A stretch of DNA of 33,611 nucleotides from Pseudomonadota bacterium. Lineage in GTDB: Bacteria > Pseudomonadota > Gammaproteobacteria > Steroidobacterales > Steroidobacteraceae. Below, in pieces: positions 16,967 to 25,293 of this stretch (its first letter is position 1; each line of letters begins with the position of its first letter). Location: contig JAJYUL010000040.1 in NCBI GenBank assembly GCA_021792555.1, positions 1 through 33,611 on the forward strand, in the 5' to 3' direction. The position numbers and the translations under genes were made by a program. The notes beneath the pieces are model-generated. The model ran no database searches and had not been told where the DNA came from. It saw nothing but the letters and a program-made list of their open reading frames with translations.

Positions 16967-18081
16967 GCCTGCACCGCCAGGCCGAATGCGCGGCTGCCGA
17001 GGCGCACAGTGGTGCGGTCGATGACCCGCCCGGCGAGCTGGCCGCACGCCGCGTCGATGTCATCCCCGCGGGTGCGGCGCACCGTGGCCAGCACGCCGCG
17101 ACGCAGCAGCTCGTCGCGAAATGCCTGCACCGCCTCGCCGCCGGAGCGCCGGAAGCGCGAGCCGGGGAACGGATTGAACGGGATGAGATTGACCTTGGCC
17201 GGATGGCCGGCCAGGAGCTTCGCCAGCGCGCGTGCCTGCGCGCGCGAGTCGTTCACGCCCTCGAGCAGAACGTACTCGAACGTGACGCTGCGGCCGTTGC
17301 GCTCGTCGATGTAGTGCCAGCACGCCTCGAGCAGCTCGCCGATGGGGTGCTTGCGATTGATCGGCACCAGCTCGTTGCGCAGAGCATCGTCGGGCGCGTG
17401 CAGCGAGACGGCGAGCGCCACGTTGCTGTGCTCGGCGAGCTTGTAGATCTGCGGCACCAGCCCCGAGGTGGACAGCGTCACTCGCCGCCGCGACAGGTCG
17501 AACCCGAAGTCATCGAGCAAGATGTCGAGCGCCGGGACGACGTTGCGGAAGTTGGCGAGCGGCTCGCCCATGCCCATCAGCACCACGTTGGTGACGGCTC
17601 GCTCGCGGGCGAGGTCGGCGACGGTGCCGGCGAGCTCGCGGTTCGCCAGCCACACCTGACCAACGATCTCGGCGGTGGTCAGATTGCGGTTGAAGCCCTG
17701 CTGGGCGGTCGAGCAGAACGCACAGTCGAGTGCGCAGCCGACCTGCGAGGAGATGCACAGCGTCGCCCGATCGGGCTCCGGGATGTAGACCATCTCGAAC
17801 GCCTGGCTGCCGTCGGCCCGCAGCAGCCACTTGCGCGTGCCGTCGGCGGAGCGCTGCTCGGTGATGATCTCGGGCGCACGCACGCAGGCGCGCGCCGCGA
17901 GCTCGGCGCGGAACGACTTGGCGAGGTCGGTCATGCGCTCGAACGACGGCTCGGCGCGCTTGTACACCCACTGCATCAGCTGGCGCGCCCGAAACGGCTT
18001 GCTGCCGAGCTGCGCCACGAACTGCTCGAGCTCGCTGCGGGGCAGTCCCAGCAGATTCGTGGTCGTGGCGGGCTCGCTCAT
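16963..18081 (-). CDS. rlmN: 23S rRNA A2503 / tRNA A37 C2-methyltransferase RlmN
   Basis: Radical-SAM enzyme that methylates C2 of A2503 in 23S rRNA and A37 in some tRNAs. 372 residues from the ATG at 18081 ([21 protein letters not shown]). The [4Fe-4S] cluster motif is Cys116, Cys120 and Cys123 in CALDCAFC. The methyl-carrying Cys lies near residue 346 in [24 protein letters not shown] is the SAM-binding GGE-like region. The frame extends upstream over ndk, but that part is not RlmN-like. The gap to ndk is 16 bases, and the stop overlaps pilF. Confidence 0.97.
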   Translation of the reverse strand: MSEPATTTNLLGLPRSELEQFVAQLGSKPFRARQLMQWVYKRAEPSFERMTDLAKSFRAELAARACVRAPEIITEQRSADGTRKWLLRADGSQAFEMVYIPEPDRATLCISSQVGCALDCAFCSTAQQGFNRNLTTAEIVGQVWLANRELAGTVADLARERAVTNVVLMGMGEPLANFRNVVPALDILLDDFGFDLSRRRVTLSTSGLVPQIYKLAEHSNVALAVSLHAPDDALRNELVPINRKHPIGELLEACWHYIDERNGRSVTFEYVLLEGVNDSRAQARALAKLLAGHPAKVNLIPFNPFPGSRFRRSGGEAVQAFRDELLRRGVLATVRRTRGDDIDAACGQLAGRVIDRTTVRLGSRAFGLAVQA

Positions 18082-18097
18082 GGGCTTCGAGGCAGCC

Positions 18098-18526
18098 TCA
18101 GCCGCGGGGCTGCAGCTCCGTGACGCTGAAGAAATAGGCGATCTCGCGGGCGGCGGTATCGGCGGCGTCGGACCCGTGCACCACGTTGCGCTCGATGCTC
18201 TCGGCGAGGTCGGCGCGGATGGTTCCGGGTGCGGCTTTCTTCGGATCGGTGGCGCCCATGATTTCGCGGTGGCGCGCGATCGCATTTTCGCCCTCGAGCA
18301 CCTGCACCATGACCGGTCCGGAGGTCATGTAGCGCACCAGGTCCTTGAAGAAGGGCCGTTCGCGGTGCACGGCGTAAAAGCCCTCCGCCTCGCGCTCGGA
18401 CAGCCGCATCATGCGGGCGGCGATGATGGCGAGGCCTGCCGTTTCGAACCGGCGATACACCTCGCCAATGAGATTGCGGGCGACGCCGTCGGGTTTGACG
18501 ATGGACAAAGTGCGCTCGAGCGCCAT
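18098..18526 (-). CDS. ndk: Nucleoside diphosphate kinase
   Basis: Transfers the gamma-phosphate of ATP to NDPs through a phospho-histidine. 142 residues, as in E. coli. It starts [18 protein letters not shown]. The catalytic His is in [12 protein letters not shown] (near residue 117), and the Kpn loop and the MVLEGENA-like segment are present. I chose the ATG at 18526; the longer frame before it lies in the leader region, which carries a promoter and a palindrome. AAAGGTC upstream may be a weak ribosome-binding site. It starts a new block after the 207-base gap from iscA and leads into rlmN. Confidence 0.97.
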   Translation of the reverse strand: MALERTLSIVKPDGVARNLIGEVYRRFETAGLAIIAARMMRLSEREAEGFYAVHRERPFFKDLVRYMTSGPVMVQVLEGENAIARHREIMGATDPKKAAPGTIRADLAESIERNVVHGSDAADTAAREIAYFFSVTELQPRG

Positions 18527-18577
18527 TCGGATTGACCTTTCGGGAGCTGAATGCTGAACGGAATATGCCGCTACCGC

Positions 18578-18595
18578 CCGTCCCCGCGGGGACGG
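18578..18595. other. 18-bp perfect palindrome in the ndk leader
   Basis: CCGTCCCC-GCGGGGACGG is self-complementary over 18 bases with no spacer. As RNA it could fold into a 7-bp stem with a CGCG loop, about 50 bases upstream of the ndk start and just downstream of the predicted promoter. Operator or leader hairpin; undecided. Confidence 0.45.
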
Positions 18596-18620
18596 CCGGC
18601 GGACCGGCATCAAGCGTTAC

Positions 18621-18650
18621 AGTCTACCCGGTGATCCTGCCGGGAGGCAA
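18621..18650 (-). promoter_or_regulatory. Candidate sigma-70 promoter for ndk
   Basis: Minus strand: TTGCCT (18650-18645), 18-base spacer, TAGACT (18626-18621). Each hexamer matches four of six consensus bases. Transcription would start near 18614, giving an ndk leader of roughly 90 bases containing the palindrome. Confidence 0.4.
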
Positions 18651-18733
18651 TTTGGCGCGCCGCGTCGAAGTGGCGGATTGGACACGTTTTTTACGGAATT
18701 CCGCCCCCGAACGCCGCCGGCGGCGCGCGCCGG

Positions 18734-19057
18734 TCAGACCGAGAAGCTCTCGCCGCAGCCGCATTCGCCCTTGATGTTCGGGTTGCGGAAGCGGAACGCC
18801 TCGTTCAGCCCCTGCTTGACGAAATCCACGGTCGTGCCGTCGATGAGCGGCAGGCTCTGCGGGTCGACGAAGACTTTGACCCCACGGTCCTCGAAGACCA
18901 CGTCCTCCGGGTGCTGCTCATCGGCATAATTGACGACATAGGCGAAACCGGAACAGCCGGTCTTGCGCACCCCGAGGCGCAGTCCGAGGCCGTGCCCGCG
19001 GGCGGCGAGGAAGTTCTGGACCCGGTGTGCGGCGGATTCGGTGAGTGAGATGGCCAT
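18734..19057 (-). CDS. iscA: A-type iron-sulfur carrier IscA/ErpA-like
   Basis: 107-residue Fe-S cluster carrier that passes clusters to apo-proteins. The three ligand Cys are present: one in GCSGFAY (near residue 35) and two in CGCGESF at the C terminus. It starts [13 protein letters not shown], standard for the family. A longer frame continues upstream over the cysteine desulfurase gene, but that is a different-frame shadow. The gene follows the desulfurase by 32 bases, so they form one unit. The rest of a canonical isc operon (iscR, separate iscU, hscB, hscA, fdx) is absent here. IscA versus ErpA cannot be settled by sequence alone; the neighbour favours IscA. Confidence 0.92.
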   Translation of the reverse strand: MAISLTESAAHRVQNFLAARGHGLGLRLGVRKTGCSGFAYVVNYADEQHPEDVVFEDRGVKVFVDPQSLPLIDGTTVDFVKQGLNEAFRFRNPNIKGECGCGESFSV

Positions 19058-19089
19058 GGCGGTAGCGAAAGAGGACCCGAGGGATGATT

Positions 19090-20574
19090 CTACACCCCAG
19101 GCCAGCGCCGCTGGCAGTCGCGAAGCGCATCCTCGAGCGTGAGCAGGCGTCCGAGCTTCTCCGCGGGCACCCCAAGCGTCTCGGCCCACTGCGCCGGGGT
19201 GCCGGGAATGAGCGCAGCGTGCGTGCTGCCGGGCAGGCGCTCGGCGAGCCACGCCGCTACCGCCAGGGTGTGCGGGCATCCATACACCCGATGCGTCACG
19301 CTGCTGACCCGTCCGGCGCGGACCTGCAGCCGGAAACGGATCCACACCTCGCGACCCGGACCGCCGGCTTCGCCGACCACCTCGTCGCCGGCCGAGACCG
19401 TCGGCCGTTCCGTTGCGGGCGACAATGCGCGCAGGCGCTCGACCTCGCGCCGCACGGCCCGGGCGGCCGCGTCGATATCGTCCGTCGACGTAAAGCGGCC
19501 GAAGCTGAAGCGCAGCGAGCTCTGCGCCAGCTCGGTGTCCCGCCCGAGCGCGCGCAGTACGTAGGACGGCTCGCCCGAGGCGGAGCTGCAGGCCGATCCG
19601 GTCGAGAGGGCGAGCTCCCCGAGTGCGCTGACCAGGCTCTCTCCTTCGACGCCTTCGAAAGACACGTTGAGAATGCCGGGCACGCGCTCCGCGCCCTCGC
19701 CGTTGAGGTATACGCCCCCGATCGCGCGCAGCTGCTCCCAGAGGCGCTCGCGCAATGCCGTGAGGCGCGGCCCTTCGCTCCCGAGCGCCCCTCGGGCGAG
19801 CGCACAGGCCGCCCCGAAGCCGATGACCTGGTGGGTCGGCAGCGTCCCCGGTCGCAGCCCCCGCTCCTGCCCGCCGCCGAACAGCAGCGGCAGGAGCCGC
19901 GCACGCACCCCCGCGCGAACGTACAGCGCCCCGATGCCCTTCGGGCCATAGAGCTTGTGCGCGGTGAAGGACAGCAGGTCGACCGGCAGATCGTGCACTG
20001 CGATCGGGAACTTCCCGGCCGCCTGCGCCGCATCGGTGTGATAGAGGATGCCCCGCTCGCGGCACAGCGCGCCGATTGCGGCGACGTCCTGGATGACCCC
20101 GGTCTCATTGTTGACCCACATGACCGACACCAGGACGGTCTCGGGGCGCAGCGCCTCGGCCACCGCGCGTGGATCGATCCGTCCGGTCCGCTCCGGCCCC
20201 ACGAGTGTGACGGCAAAGCCCTCCTTCTCCAGGCGCTTGCACGGATCGAGTCCCGCCTTGTGCTCGATGCGCGAGCTCACTAGGTGCCGCCCCCGATCGG
20301 CCTGGGCGCGCGCGGCCCCGAGGACGGCGAGATTGTCGGACTCGGTGGCCCCGGAGGTGAAAACGATCTCCTCGCCCGCCGCACCGATCAGCGCGGCCAC
20401 CTCGCTGCGCGCCGCCTCGATGCGCTCGGCGGCGCGGCGTCCGAACGGATGCAGCGAGGACGGGTTGCCGCAGCCGGCCTCCTCCGCCAGTGAGCGCGTC
20501 ATTGCGCCAATCACGGATGGGTCGACGGGTGTGGTGGCGGCATAGTCGAGGTAGATAAGGTCGTTTGCGTTCAT
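19090..20574 (-). CDS. iscS: Cysteine desulfurase IscS with C-terminal IscU-like domain
   Basis: PLP enzyme that takes sulfur from cysteine for Fe-S cluster assembly. 494 residues, some 90 more than a usual IscS. The desulfurase domain (1-385) has His105 in IEHKAG, PLP Lys207 in [18 protein letters not shown], and active Cys329 in [17 protein letters not shown], close to the E. coli numbering. The tail (about 395-494) looks like the NifU-N/IscU fold: [32 protein letters not shown], then [13 protein letters not shown]. Cys433 and Cys487 fall where IscU has its second and third cluster ligands. The first ligand site reads GEAGGPG, with no Cys. This may be a degenerate scaffold or a sulfur-transfer domain; that is inference. 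It is the first gene of the isc unit with iscA. Confidence 0.9.
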   Translation of the reverse strand: MNANDLIYLDYAATTPVDPSVIGAMTRSLAEEAGCGNPSSLHPFGRRAAERIEAARSEVAALIGAAGEEIVFTSGATESDNLAVLGAARAQADRGRHLVSSRIEHKAGLDPCKRLEKEGFAVTLVGPERTGRIDPRAVAEALRPETVLVSVMWVNNETGVIQDVAAIGALCRERGILYHTDAAQAAGKFPIAVHDLPVDLLSFTAHKLYGPKGIGALYVRAGVRARLLPLLFGGGQERGLRPGTLPTHQVIGFGAACALARGALGSEGPRLTALRERLWEQLRAIGGVYLNGEGAERVPGILNVSFEGVEGESLVSALGELALSTGSACSSASGEPSYVLRALGRDTELAQSSLRFSFGRFTSTDDIDAAARAVRREVERLRALSPATERPTVSAGDEVVGEAGGPGREVWIRFRLQVRAGRVSSVTHRVYGCPHTLAVAAWLAERLPGSTHAALIPGTPAQWAETLGVPAEKLGRLLTLEDALRDCQRRWPGV

Positions 20575-20712
20575 CGCTGCTGAAGCCCGCGCTGGGCCGG
20601 CGAGGCGGCCGGTCAGGGCCGCGTGATCGGGCCATTGTGCGGCCGGCGCACGCTCCTCTCCAGCCCCGATGAAGGCACCGGGCCGCTAAGCGATGCATTA
20701 TATCTATTTCGA

Positions 20713-20741
20713 TTACGTCAAAGATGCAATTGCTTTATATT
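20713..20741 (+). promoter_or_regulatory. Weak candidate promoter of the sulfur cassette
   Basis: An unusually AT-rich block (20695-20745) precedes the dsrE-like gene. TATATT at 20736-20741 is a good -10; TTACGT at 20713-20718, 17 bases upstream, is a poor -35. The weak -35 would suit an activator-dependent promoter, or another sigma factor is used. Confidence 0.35.
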
Positions 20742-20797
20742 AGAACCTGCTCAATCATGCCGGCCTGCACTGATCCCCACTCACACAGGACGCGACC

Positions 20798-21358
20798 ATG
20801 AAGATTCGAACCGCATTGCTCTCGACACTCGCACTCGGCCTCACCGCCGTGGGCGCCGCCTTCGCCGCCGCCCCGGCGAGCGGTTTCTGGCACTACCCGG
20901 TGATCAAGGGCTATGGGCCGGAGCACACCTGGCCCGGTGTTGTCGTGCGTCCGTCCGCCGGCGCGACTTACAAAGCGCTGTTCGATCTGACCCAGGGCAA
21001 GCCGCAGGCCACCAAGGTCAACCCGGGGCTCGATCACATCGCGCGCACGATCAACATCTTCGCCGCCGCCGGCGTGCCCCTGAAGCACATGAAATTCGCC
21101 GTGATCATCCACGGACCGGCCACGCCGATCGTGCTGAGCGCCGCGGCCTACCAGGCGAAATTCGGCCATCCCAACCCCAACCTCGCGCTCATCGCCACGC
21201 TGCGCAAGGCCGGCGTCGATCTGCTGGTCTGCGGCAACGCGCTCGGCGACATGCACTTCACCCCGGCCGAGGTGAACCCGGACATCCACGTCGCGCTCTC
21301 GGCGCTGTCCACGGTGATCATCATGCAGAACCGCGGCTACGCCCTGGTGCGCATGTAA
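20798..21358 (+). CDS. Periplasmic DsrE/DsrF-like sulfur-relay protein
   Basis: 186 residues with a Sec signal peptide (MKIRTALLSTLALGLTAVGA, cleavage near AFA-AAP), so the protein acts in the periplasm. The mature part is a DsrE-type domain (COG1416-like). It has HIARTINIFAAAGVPLKHMKFAVIIHGPA, then NPNLALIATLRKAGVDLLVCGNAL with the single conserved Cys, and ends in the family-typical LQ-x-x-G-Y-A segment (IMQNRGYALVRM). In DsrE relatives this Cys carries persulfide sulfur. Together with the downstream oxidoreductase this suggests handling of periplasmic sulfane sulfur or thiosulfate, which is inference. It is the first gene of a three-gene plus-strand operon and is divergent from iscS. Confidence 0.85.
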   Translation: MKIRTALLSTLALGLTAVGAAFAAAPASGFWHYPVIKGYGPEHTWPGVVVRPSAGATYKALFDLTQGKPQATKVNPGLDHIARTINIFAAAGVPLKHMKFAVIIHGPATPIVLSAAAYQAKFGHPNPNLALIATLRKAGVDLLVCGNALGDMHFTPAEVNPDIHVALSALSTVIIMQNRGYALVRM

Positions 21359-21415
21359 CTACCCGGCCGCCGCGGCGAGGCTCCGGCCGCGCCGCGGCGG
21401 CAGAGGAGAACTTCG

Positions 21416-22414
21416 ATGCATCCGCTGCGCATGACTTGGCTGGCGGGCTGTGTGCTCGCCGCGACCCTGTGCGGGCCCGCCCGCGCCGCCGACCTCGGCA
21501 AGCCGGTGACACCCCCGCGCTACGCCGAGCGGCTCTACCCGCCCTGGTCGCACGGGGAGAACAACCCGGCGCTCAACCAGGGACTTCAGTTCACCGTGCC
21601 CGAAGTGGACGTCATGGCGGACTTCCACGGCAGCCTCAACCATCCGGCGCTCGTGATCTACGTCGGCGGCAACTACTACTTCGCGATGGCACCGTTGGTG
21701 AAGGCGTTCGAGGCGGAGCATCCGCGGCTGCGCGGCCGGATCTTCTACGTGACACTGCCGCCCGGTCTGCTGATTCGCGCGATGCAGCTGGGCAACACGT
21801 TCACCTCGGGCAACCTCACCTTCACCATCGCACCCGACGTGTACGCGGCGGGACTGAAGAAAGTGCAGGCCCAGATCGCCTCCGGTCGGCTCGCCTCGCC
21901 CGCCGTGCCCTACGTCACCAACGACCTGACCATCATGGTGCCGGCCGGCAATCCGGCGCATATCGCAGGGCTGGCCGACCTAGGCAAGCCCGACGTGCGT
22001 CTGGTGATGCCCAATCCGGCCTGGGAAGGCGTGGCGCGGCAGATCAAGCTGGCCCTGATCAAGGCGGGCGGGCCGGCGCTGGCGCATACCGTGTACGTGA
22101 GCAAGGTTGCCGATGGCAGGACGATCCTGACCCACATCCATCACCGTCAGACCCCGCTCTTCCTGATGCAGGGGCTGGCCGATGCCGGTGTGACCTGGAA
22201 GTCCGAGGCGATCTTCCAGGAGCAGATCGGACATCCGATCAGCCACGTGGACATTCCGGCCAGCCAGAATGTCACGGCGGTCTACGCCGCTGCGGTGGTG
22301 CGCGGTGCGCCGCACCCGCGGGCCGGCCGCGCCTGGATCGCATTCCTGCGCTCACCCGCGGCGCAACGCATCTTCGCCCGCTACGGGTTCAAACCCGCCG
22401 CTGGCGTTCGCTAG
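21416..22414 (+). CDS. ModA-like periplasmic substrate-binding protein
   Basis: 332 residues. A signal peptide (MHPLRMTWLAGCVLAATLC, cleavage after ARA) precedes a type 2 periplasmic-binding fold of the sulfate/molybdate class: LVIYVGGNYYFAMAPLVKAFEAEHP at the start, NDLTIMVPAGNPAHIAGLADL at the first hinge, and VRGAPHPRAGRAWIAFLRSPAAQRIFARYGF at the end. ModA and Sbp proteins share these last two patterns. No permease or ATPase gene accompanies it, so it may work as a binding partner or sensor and not in uptake. The ligand could be thiosulfate or another oxyanion, judging only from the neighbours. GGAGAA lies upstream of the ATG, and the DoxDA gene follows 38 bases later. Confidence 0.82.
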   Translation: MHPLRMTWLAGCVLAATLCGPARAADLGKPVTPPRYAERLYPPWSHGENNPALNQGLQFTVPEVDVMADFHGSLNHPALVIYVGGNYYFAMAPLVKAFEAEHPRLRGRIFYVTLPPGLLIRAMQLGNTFTSGNLTFTIAPDVYAAGLKKVQAQIASGRLASPAVPYVTNDLTIMVPAGNPAHIAGLADLGKPDVRLVMPNPAWEGVARQIKLALIKAGGPALAHTVYVSKVADGRTILTHIHHRQTPLFLMQGLADAGVTWKSEAIFQEQIGHPISHVDIPASQNVTAVYAAAVVRGAPHPRAGRAWIAFLRSPAAQRIFARYGFKPAAGVR

Positions 22415-22452
22415 GCACCCCAGCCCATCGGTAACCTCCCGCGGAGAACACC

Positions 22453-23532
22453 ATGACTTCACCGACCCTCCCGCGCGAACCGGCCGCGGACACATCCGGC
22501 CTGTGGCGCCAGCTCGCGCTGGCGCTGCTCGCGGTGCGCTTCGTGCAGGGCTGGATCTACTGGGGCGGCGGCAGCCGCCGCTTCATCTACGCCCCCGCGA
22601 AGCTTGATCCGCACGCGCACAGCTGGATGGCCAACAAATTCCAGACGGCCATGCCGGGGGCGATCCTCGGCATGGGCCACGTGGTCGACTACCTGCTGCA
22701 CCACTTCGCCCTGCTGTACGCCGGGGTGATCGTGTTCAGCGCCGCGGAGCTGATCTTCGGACTGTTCCTGCTGTTCGGCTTCATGACCCGCCTCTCGGCG
22801 CTGGTCACGGTCGGGCTCAGCTTCGTGCTGATGCTGCTGTTCGGCTGGCAGGGCGCGACGTGCATCGACGAGTGGACCATGGCGTCGGCCAACTTCGGCA
22901 TGGGCGTGGCGCTGTTCCTGGCCGGCGCCGGCGCATACTCGATCGACGCCTGGCTGCTCCGACGGCATCCGCAGCTCGCGAGCGCGCGATGGTTCCAGTG
23001 GTTCGGCAGCGGCCCTTGGCCCGCGCCCCGGCTCAGGCGCTGGAGCCTGATCAGCGGCGCGGCCACGGTGCTGTTCGTCGTGCTGACCTACAACTACTAC
23101 CGCGGCTCGGTGCTGACGCCGTTTCACGGCGGTCCGGTCAGCCCCGCCGCGCATCACATCAGCCTCTCGGCCGGCCAGTTGAATTCCGACGGCAGCGTGC
23201 GCTTCACCGCCTATCTGGACGCCGGCACGCCGGCGGCGCCGGAGAACGTGGTGCGCGCGGACCTGTACGGACCGGCGAACGTCGCGGTGGAGCACTGGGA
23301 TGGGGCCGCCCTGGCGGCGCTGCCGCCGAGCGCGTTCGTCAATGATTACCAATACAACCAATTCGGACCGGGCTATGCGGGCATCACCGCGAAAGTCGGG
23401 GCGCGCGCGAGCATCACGCTGCCGCCGGCGCAGCCCGGCCTGCATCTGCCCGCCGGCAGCTATCGCCTGGTGCTGCACTCCGTGAATGGCCGCCCGTACA
23501 CGATCGCGCTGAGGTTGGCCTCGGGAAACTGA
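22453..23532 (+). CDS. doxDA: Thiosulfate:quinone oxidoreductase, DoxD-DoxA fusion
   Basis: Membrane enzyme that oxidises two thiosulfate to tetrathionate and reduces quinone. 359 residues. The N-terminal DoxD domain (about 15-175) has four membrane helices. It contains the family blocks VRFVQGWIYWGGGSRRF, YAPAKLDP and FGWQGATCIDEWTMAS, with a conserved C-x-D-E-W. A fifth helix lies near 198-217 (LISGAATVLFVVLTYNYY). The C-terminal DoxA domain (about 235-359) is a beta-rich extracytoplasmic part, ending SYRLVLHSVNGRPYTIALRLA. In archaea DoxD and DoxA are separate subunits; the fused form is known in acidophilic sulfur-oxidising bacteria. The start ATG has GGAGAAC upstream. It is the last gene of the cassette. 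Confidence 0.88.
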   Translation: MTSPTLPREPAADTSGLWRQLALALLAVRFVQGWIYWGGGSRRFIYAPAKLDPHAHSWMANKFQTAMPGAILGMGHVVDYLLHHFALLYAGVIVFSAAELIFGLFLLFGFMTRLSALVTVGLSFVLMLLFGWQGATCIDEWTMASANFGMGVALFLAGAGAYSIDAWLLRRHPQLASARWFQWFGSGPWPAPRLRRWSLISGAATVLFVVLTYNYYRGSVLTPFHGGPVSPAAHHISLSAGQLNSDGSVRFTAYLDAGTPAAPENVVRADLYGPANVAVEHWDGAALAALPPSAFVNDYQYNQFGPGYAGITAKVGARASITLPPAQPGLHLPAGSYRLVLHSVNGRPYTIALRLASGN

Positions 23533-23536
23533 GGCC
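23517..23536. terminator. Hairpin at the end of doxDA, convergent region
   Basis: GGCCTC, loop GGGAAACT, GAGGCC: a perfect 6-bp stem spanning the doxDA stop codon, facing the converging outer-membrane gene. No U-tract. Probable transcript end by position. Confidence 0.4.
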
Positions 23537-23553
23537 CCGGCGCGTCGATCCGG

Positions 23554-24282
23554 TCAGAACCGCACGGCGATCCCGAGGTTGACCACCGGATACCAGCCGA
23601 GGACGTCGAGCTTGTGCTGCAGCCGCTGCCGCTCGGCCCGCAAGTCGCTCTGCGCCGCTGCGCACAACGGACTGCCCGGCGGGGCGGCCGGGCCGCACTG
23701 TGCCGTGAGCGTCACCTGCGGTGCGCCGCCGTAAATCGCGCCGATGTCGAACAGGAAATGCACCCGGCCGCTCCGCCCGGCCGGATTGCCCCAGCCGAAA
23801 CCCACATAAGGCCCGACGGCATGCGCGAACTTCGCCTCTCCCGTGAGCGAGCCAATCTGCTGCGTGGTGTAGGTGTTACCGTTCAGCGTGTACGCGCCCT
23901 GAGCCGGCTGGCCGACGACGTCGAGCTTGGTGCCGTCATACGCGACGCCGGCAGTGAGGTGAAAGACGCCTCTGAACGGGTACCAGTCGAGCAGCGCGCT
24001 GGCGATGCCGAGCTTGAGCCGGCCGTGGTAGTCGACGTCGCTCGTGCTCAGGGAATGATTGATACCGAATCCACTGTAGCCGAGACGCACACCCCACTGT
24101 CGCGAGAGGCCCCAGTCCAGATCCAATCCGACCCCGGGAGTGCCCGCGCGCAGCGCCATGGCGAAGCGCGGAGCGGCCGCCGAGACGCGCGGCAGAAGGG
24201 ACGCGGCAAGCGCGAACAGAACCACCAGGACAGCCGCGGGCCAGCGCCGTGCGGCGGGGGAAAGGCGGGGTGGATGAGACAC
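23554..24282 (-). CDS. Outer-membrane beta-barrel protein
   Basis: 242 residues. A signal peptide runs through LVVLFALAASLLPRVSAAA. The mature part alternates polar and hydrophobic residues in short strands (RFAMALRAGTPGVGLDLDWGLS, WGVRLGYSGFGINH, FHLTAGVAYDGTKLDVVG, AVGPYVGFGWGNP) and ends VVNLGIAVRF with a C-terminal Phe, the recognition signal for the BAM complex. The pattern fits an eight-stranded barrel. Two Cys (CGPAAPPGSPLC) in a loop could form a disulfide. I do not recognise a specific family or ligand. GGAGG before the ATG supports the start. It is convergent with doxDA. The 192 bases upstream of it (24283-24474) hold a strong GC palindrome near 24308-24324 and no gene. Confidence 0.8.
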   Translation of the reverse strand: MSHPPRLSPAARRWPAAVLVVLFALAASLLPRVSAAAPRFAMALRAGTPGVGLDLDWGLSRQWGVRLGYSGFGINHSLSTSDVDYHGRLKLGIASALLDWYPFRGVFHLTAGVAYDGTKLDVVGQPAQGAYTLNGNTYTTQQIGSLTGEAKFAHAVGPYVGFGWGNPAGRSGRVHFLFDIGAIYGGAPQVTLTAQCGPAAPPGSPLCAAAQSDLRAERQRLQHKLDVLGWYPVVNLGIAVRF

Positions 24283-24474
24283 GAGACCTCCGCGGTGCGC
24301 ACTGCAGCGGCCGGTCCGGCCGCCGCCCGGCGGCCGCCGCGGACTCGCATCGAGCGTGCGCAGGCCGCATCACCCTAGCGAAACTCCCCGCCGACCGACC
24401 GAGAAGCGCATCACGTTCGGCGCTCGCAAAGCGCGCCCGCGCCGTATGGGCGAGGCGTGCCGCGGGAGCCGCTC

Positions 24475-25218
24475 TCAGGGGTCCTCGCGCTCCCCGGCGC
24501 GCCGCCGGCGCCGCTGAACGGCGGTGAGGAAGCCGCGCAGGATATTGACCTCGTTGCGATCGAGCTCGGCGCGCTGCAGGAAGCGGCGGATGCGCCCCAT
24601 CAGGTGGGTGCCGCTCTGGGTGCGATCACGGAAGTCGACTTCCTCGAGCACCTGAGCGAAGTGCTCGTACAGACGCTCGAGCTCACCCGGATCGGCGAGC
24701 GGTCCGGCGGCGGGAGCCGGATCGATGCGCACGCCGCCGGCCCGGAATAGCTCATAGGCGACGATCTGCACCGCCATGGCGAGATTGAGCGAGGGGTAGG
24801 TCGCGCTGGCGGGGATGCGCACCAGCAGATGCGCGGCCTCGAGCTGCTCGTTGGTCAGCCCCGCGCGCTCGGAGCCGAACAGCACCGCCACGGAACCGCG
24901 ACGGGCTTCCTGCAGCAGCCGCTCGGCCGCCGCGCGCACGTCCGCGACCCGGAAATACTGATCGCGCTCGCGCGAGGTGGTGGCCGCGACGAATCCGCAG
25001 CCCTCGAGCGCCGCGGACAGCGAGTCGACCACGCGCGCATTGGCGAGCACGTCATCGGCGCCTGAGGCTCGGGCCGTGGCCTCCGGGTCCGGGAACTGGC
25101 GCGGGCTGACCAACACGAGCTGCTCGAGGCCCATGTTCTTCATGGCGCGTGCCACGGCGCCGATGTTGCCCGGATGCGAAGGCTCTACCAATACGATGCG
25201 GATCTGCGCTGTGTCCAT
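24475..25218 (-). CDS. trmJ: tRNA (Cm32/Um32) 2'-O-methyltransferase TrmJ
   Basis: SPOUT-class enzyme that methylates the ribose of nucleotide 32 in several tRNAs. 247 residues (E. coli 246), starting MDTAQIRIVLVEPSHPGNIG. Trefoil-knot motifs: GNIGAVARAMKNMG, VAVLFGSERAGLTNEQL and IPASATYPSLNLAMAVQIVAYEL. The C-terminal helical extension, with LMGRIRRFLQRAELDRNEVNILRG, is specific for TrmJ. The ATG at 25218 is chosen over upstream in-frame codons, which lie in the gap after the permease gene. In many gammaproteobacteria trmJ lies next to suhB; here an amino-acid permease gene separates them. Confidence 0.95.
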   Translation of the reverse strand: MDTAQIRIVLVEPSHPGNIGAVARAMKNMGLEQLVLVSPRQFPDPEATARASGADDVLANARVVDSLSAALEGCGFVAATTSRERDQYFRVADVRAAAERLLQEARRGSVAVLFGSERAGLTNEQLEAAHLLVRIPASATYPSLNLAMAVQIVAYELFRAGGVRIDPAPAAGPLADPGELERLYEHFAQVLEEVDFRDRTQSGTHLMGRIRRFLQRAELDRNEVNILRGFLTAVQRRRRRAGEREDP

Positions 25219-25293
25219 CGTCAATACCCTGGCGTGCCGTGACGCCCGAGCGCGCGCCGGAGCGCGCATCGCGGGCAGTCCGGCGCCGCCGGC

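Noticed and set aside
18734-20065. A 443-codon minus-strand frame that seems to fuse an Arg-rich region to IscA
   Set aside because: The upstream part is another reading frame of the cysteine desulfurase gene; only the last 107 codons are IscA.
24300-24330. GC palindrome upstream of the outer-membrane protein as a terminator or operator
   Set aside because: GCGGCCGG and CCGGCCGC are self-complementary, but the surrounding DNA is extremely GC-rich, there is no U-tract, and chance pairing is likely.
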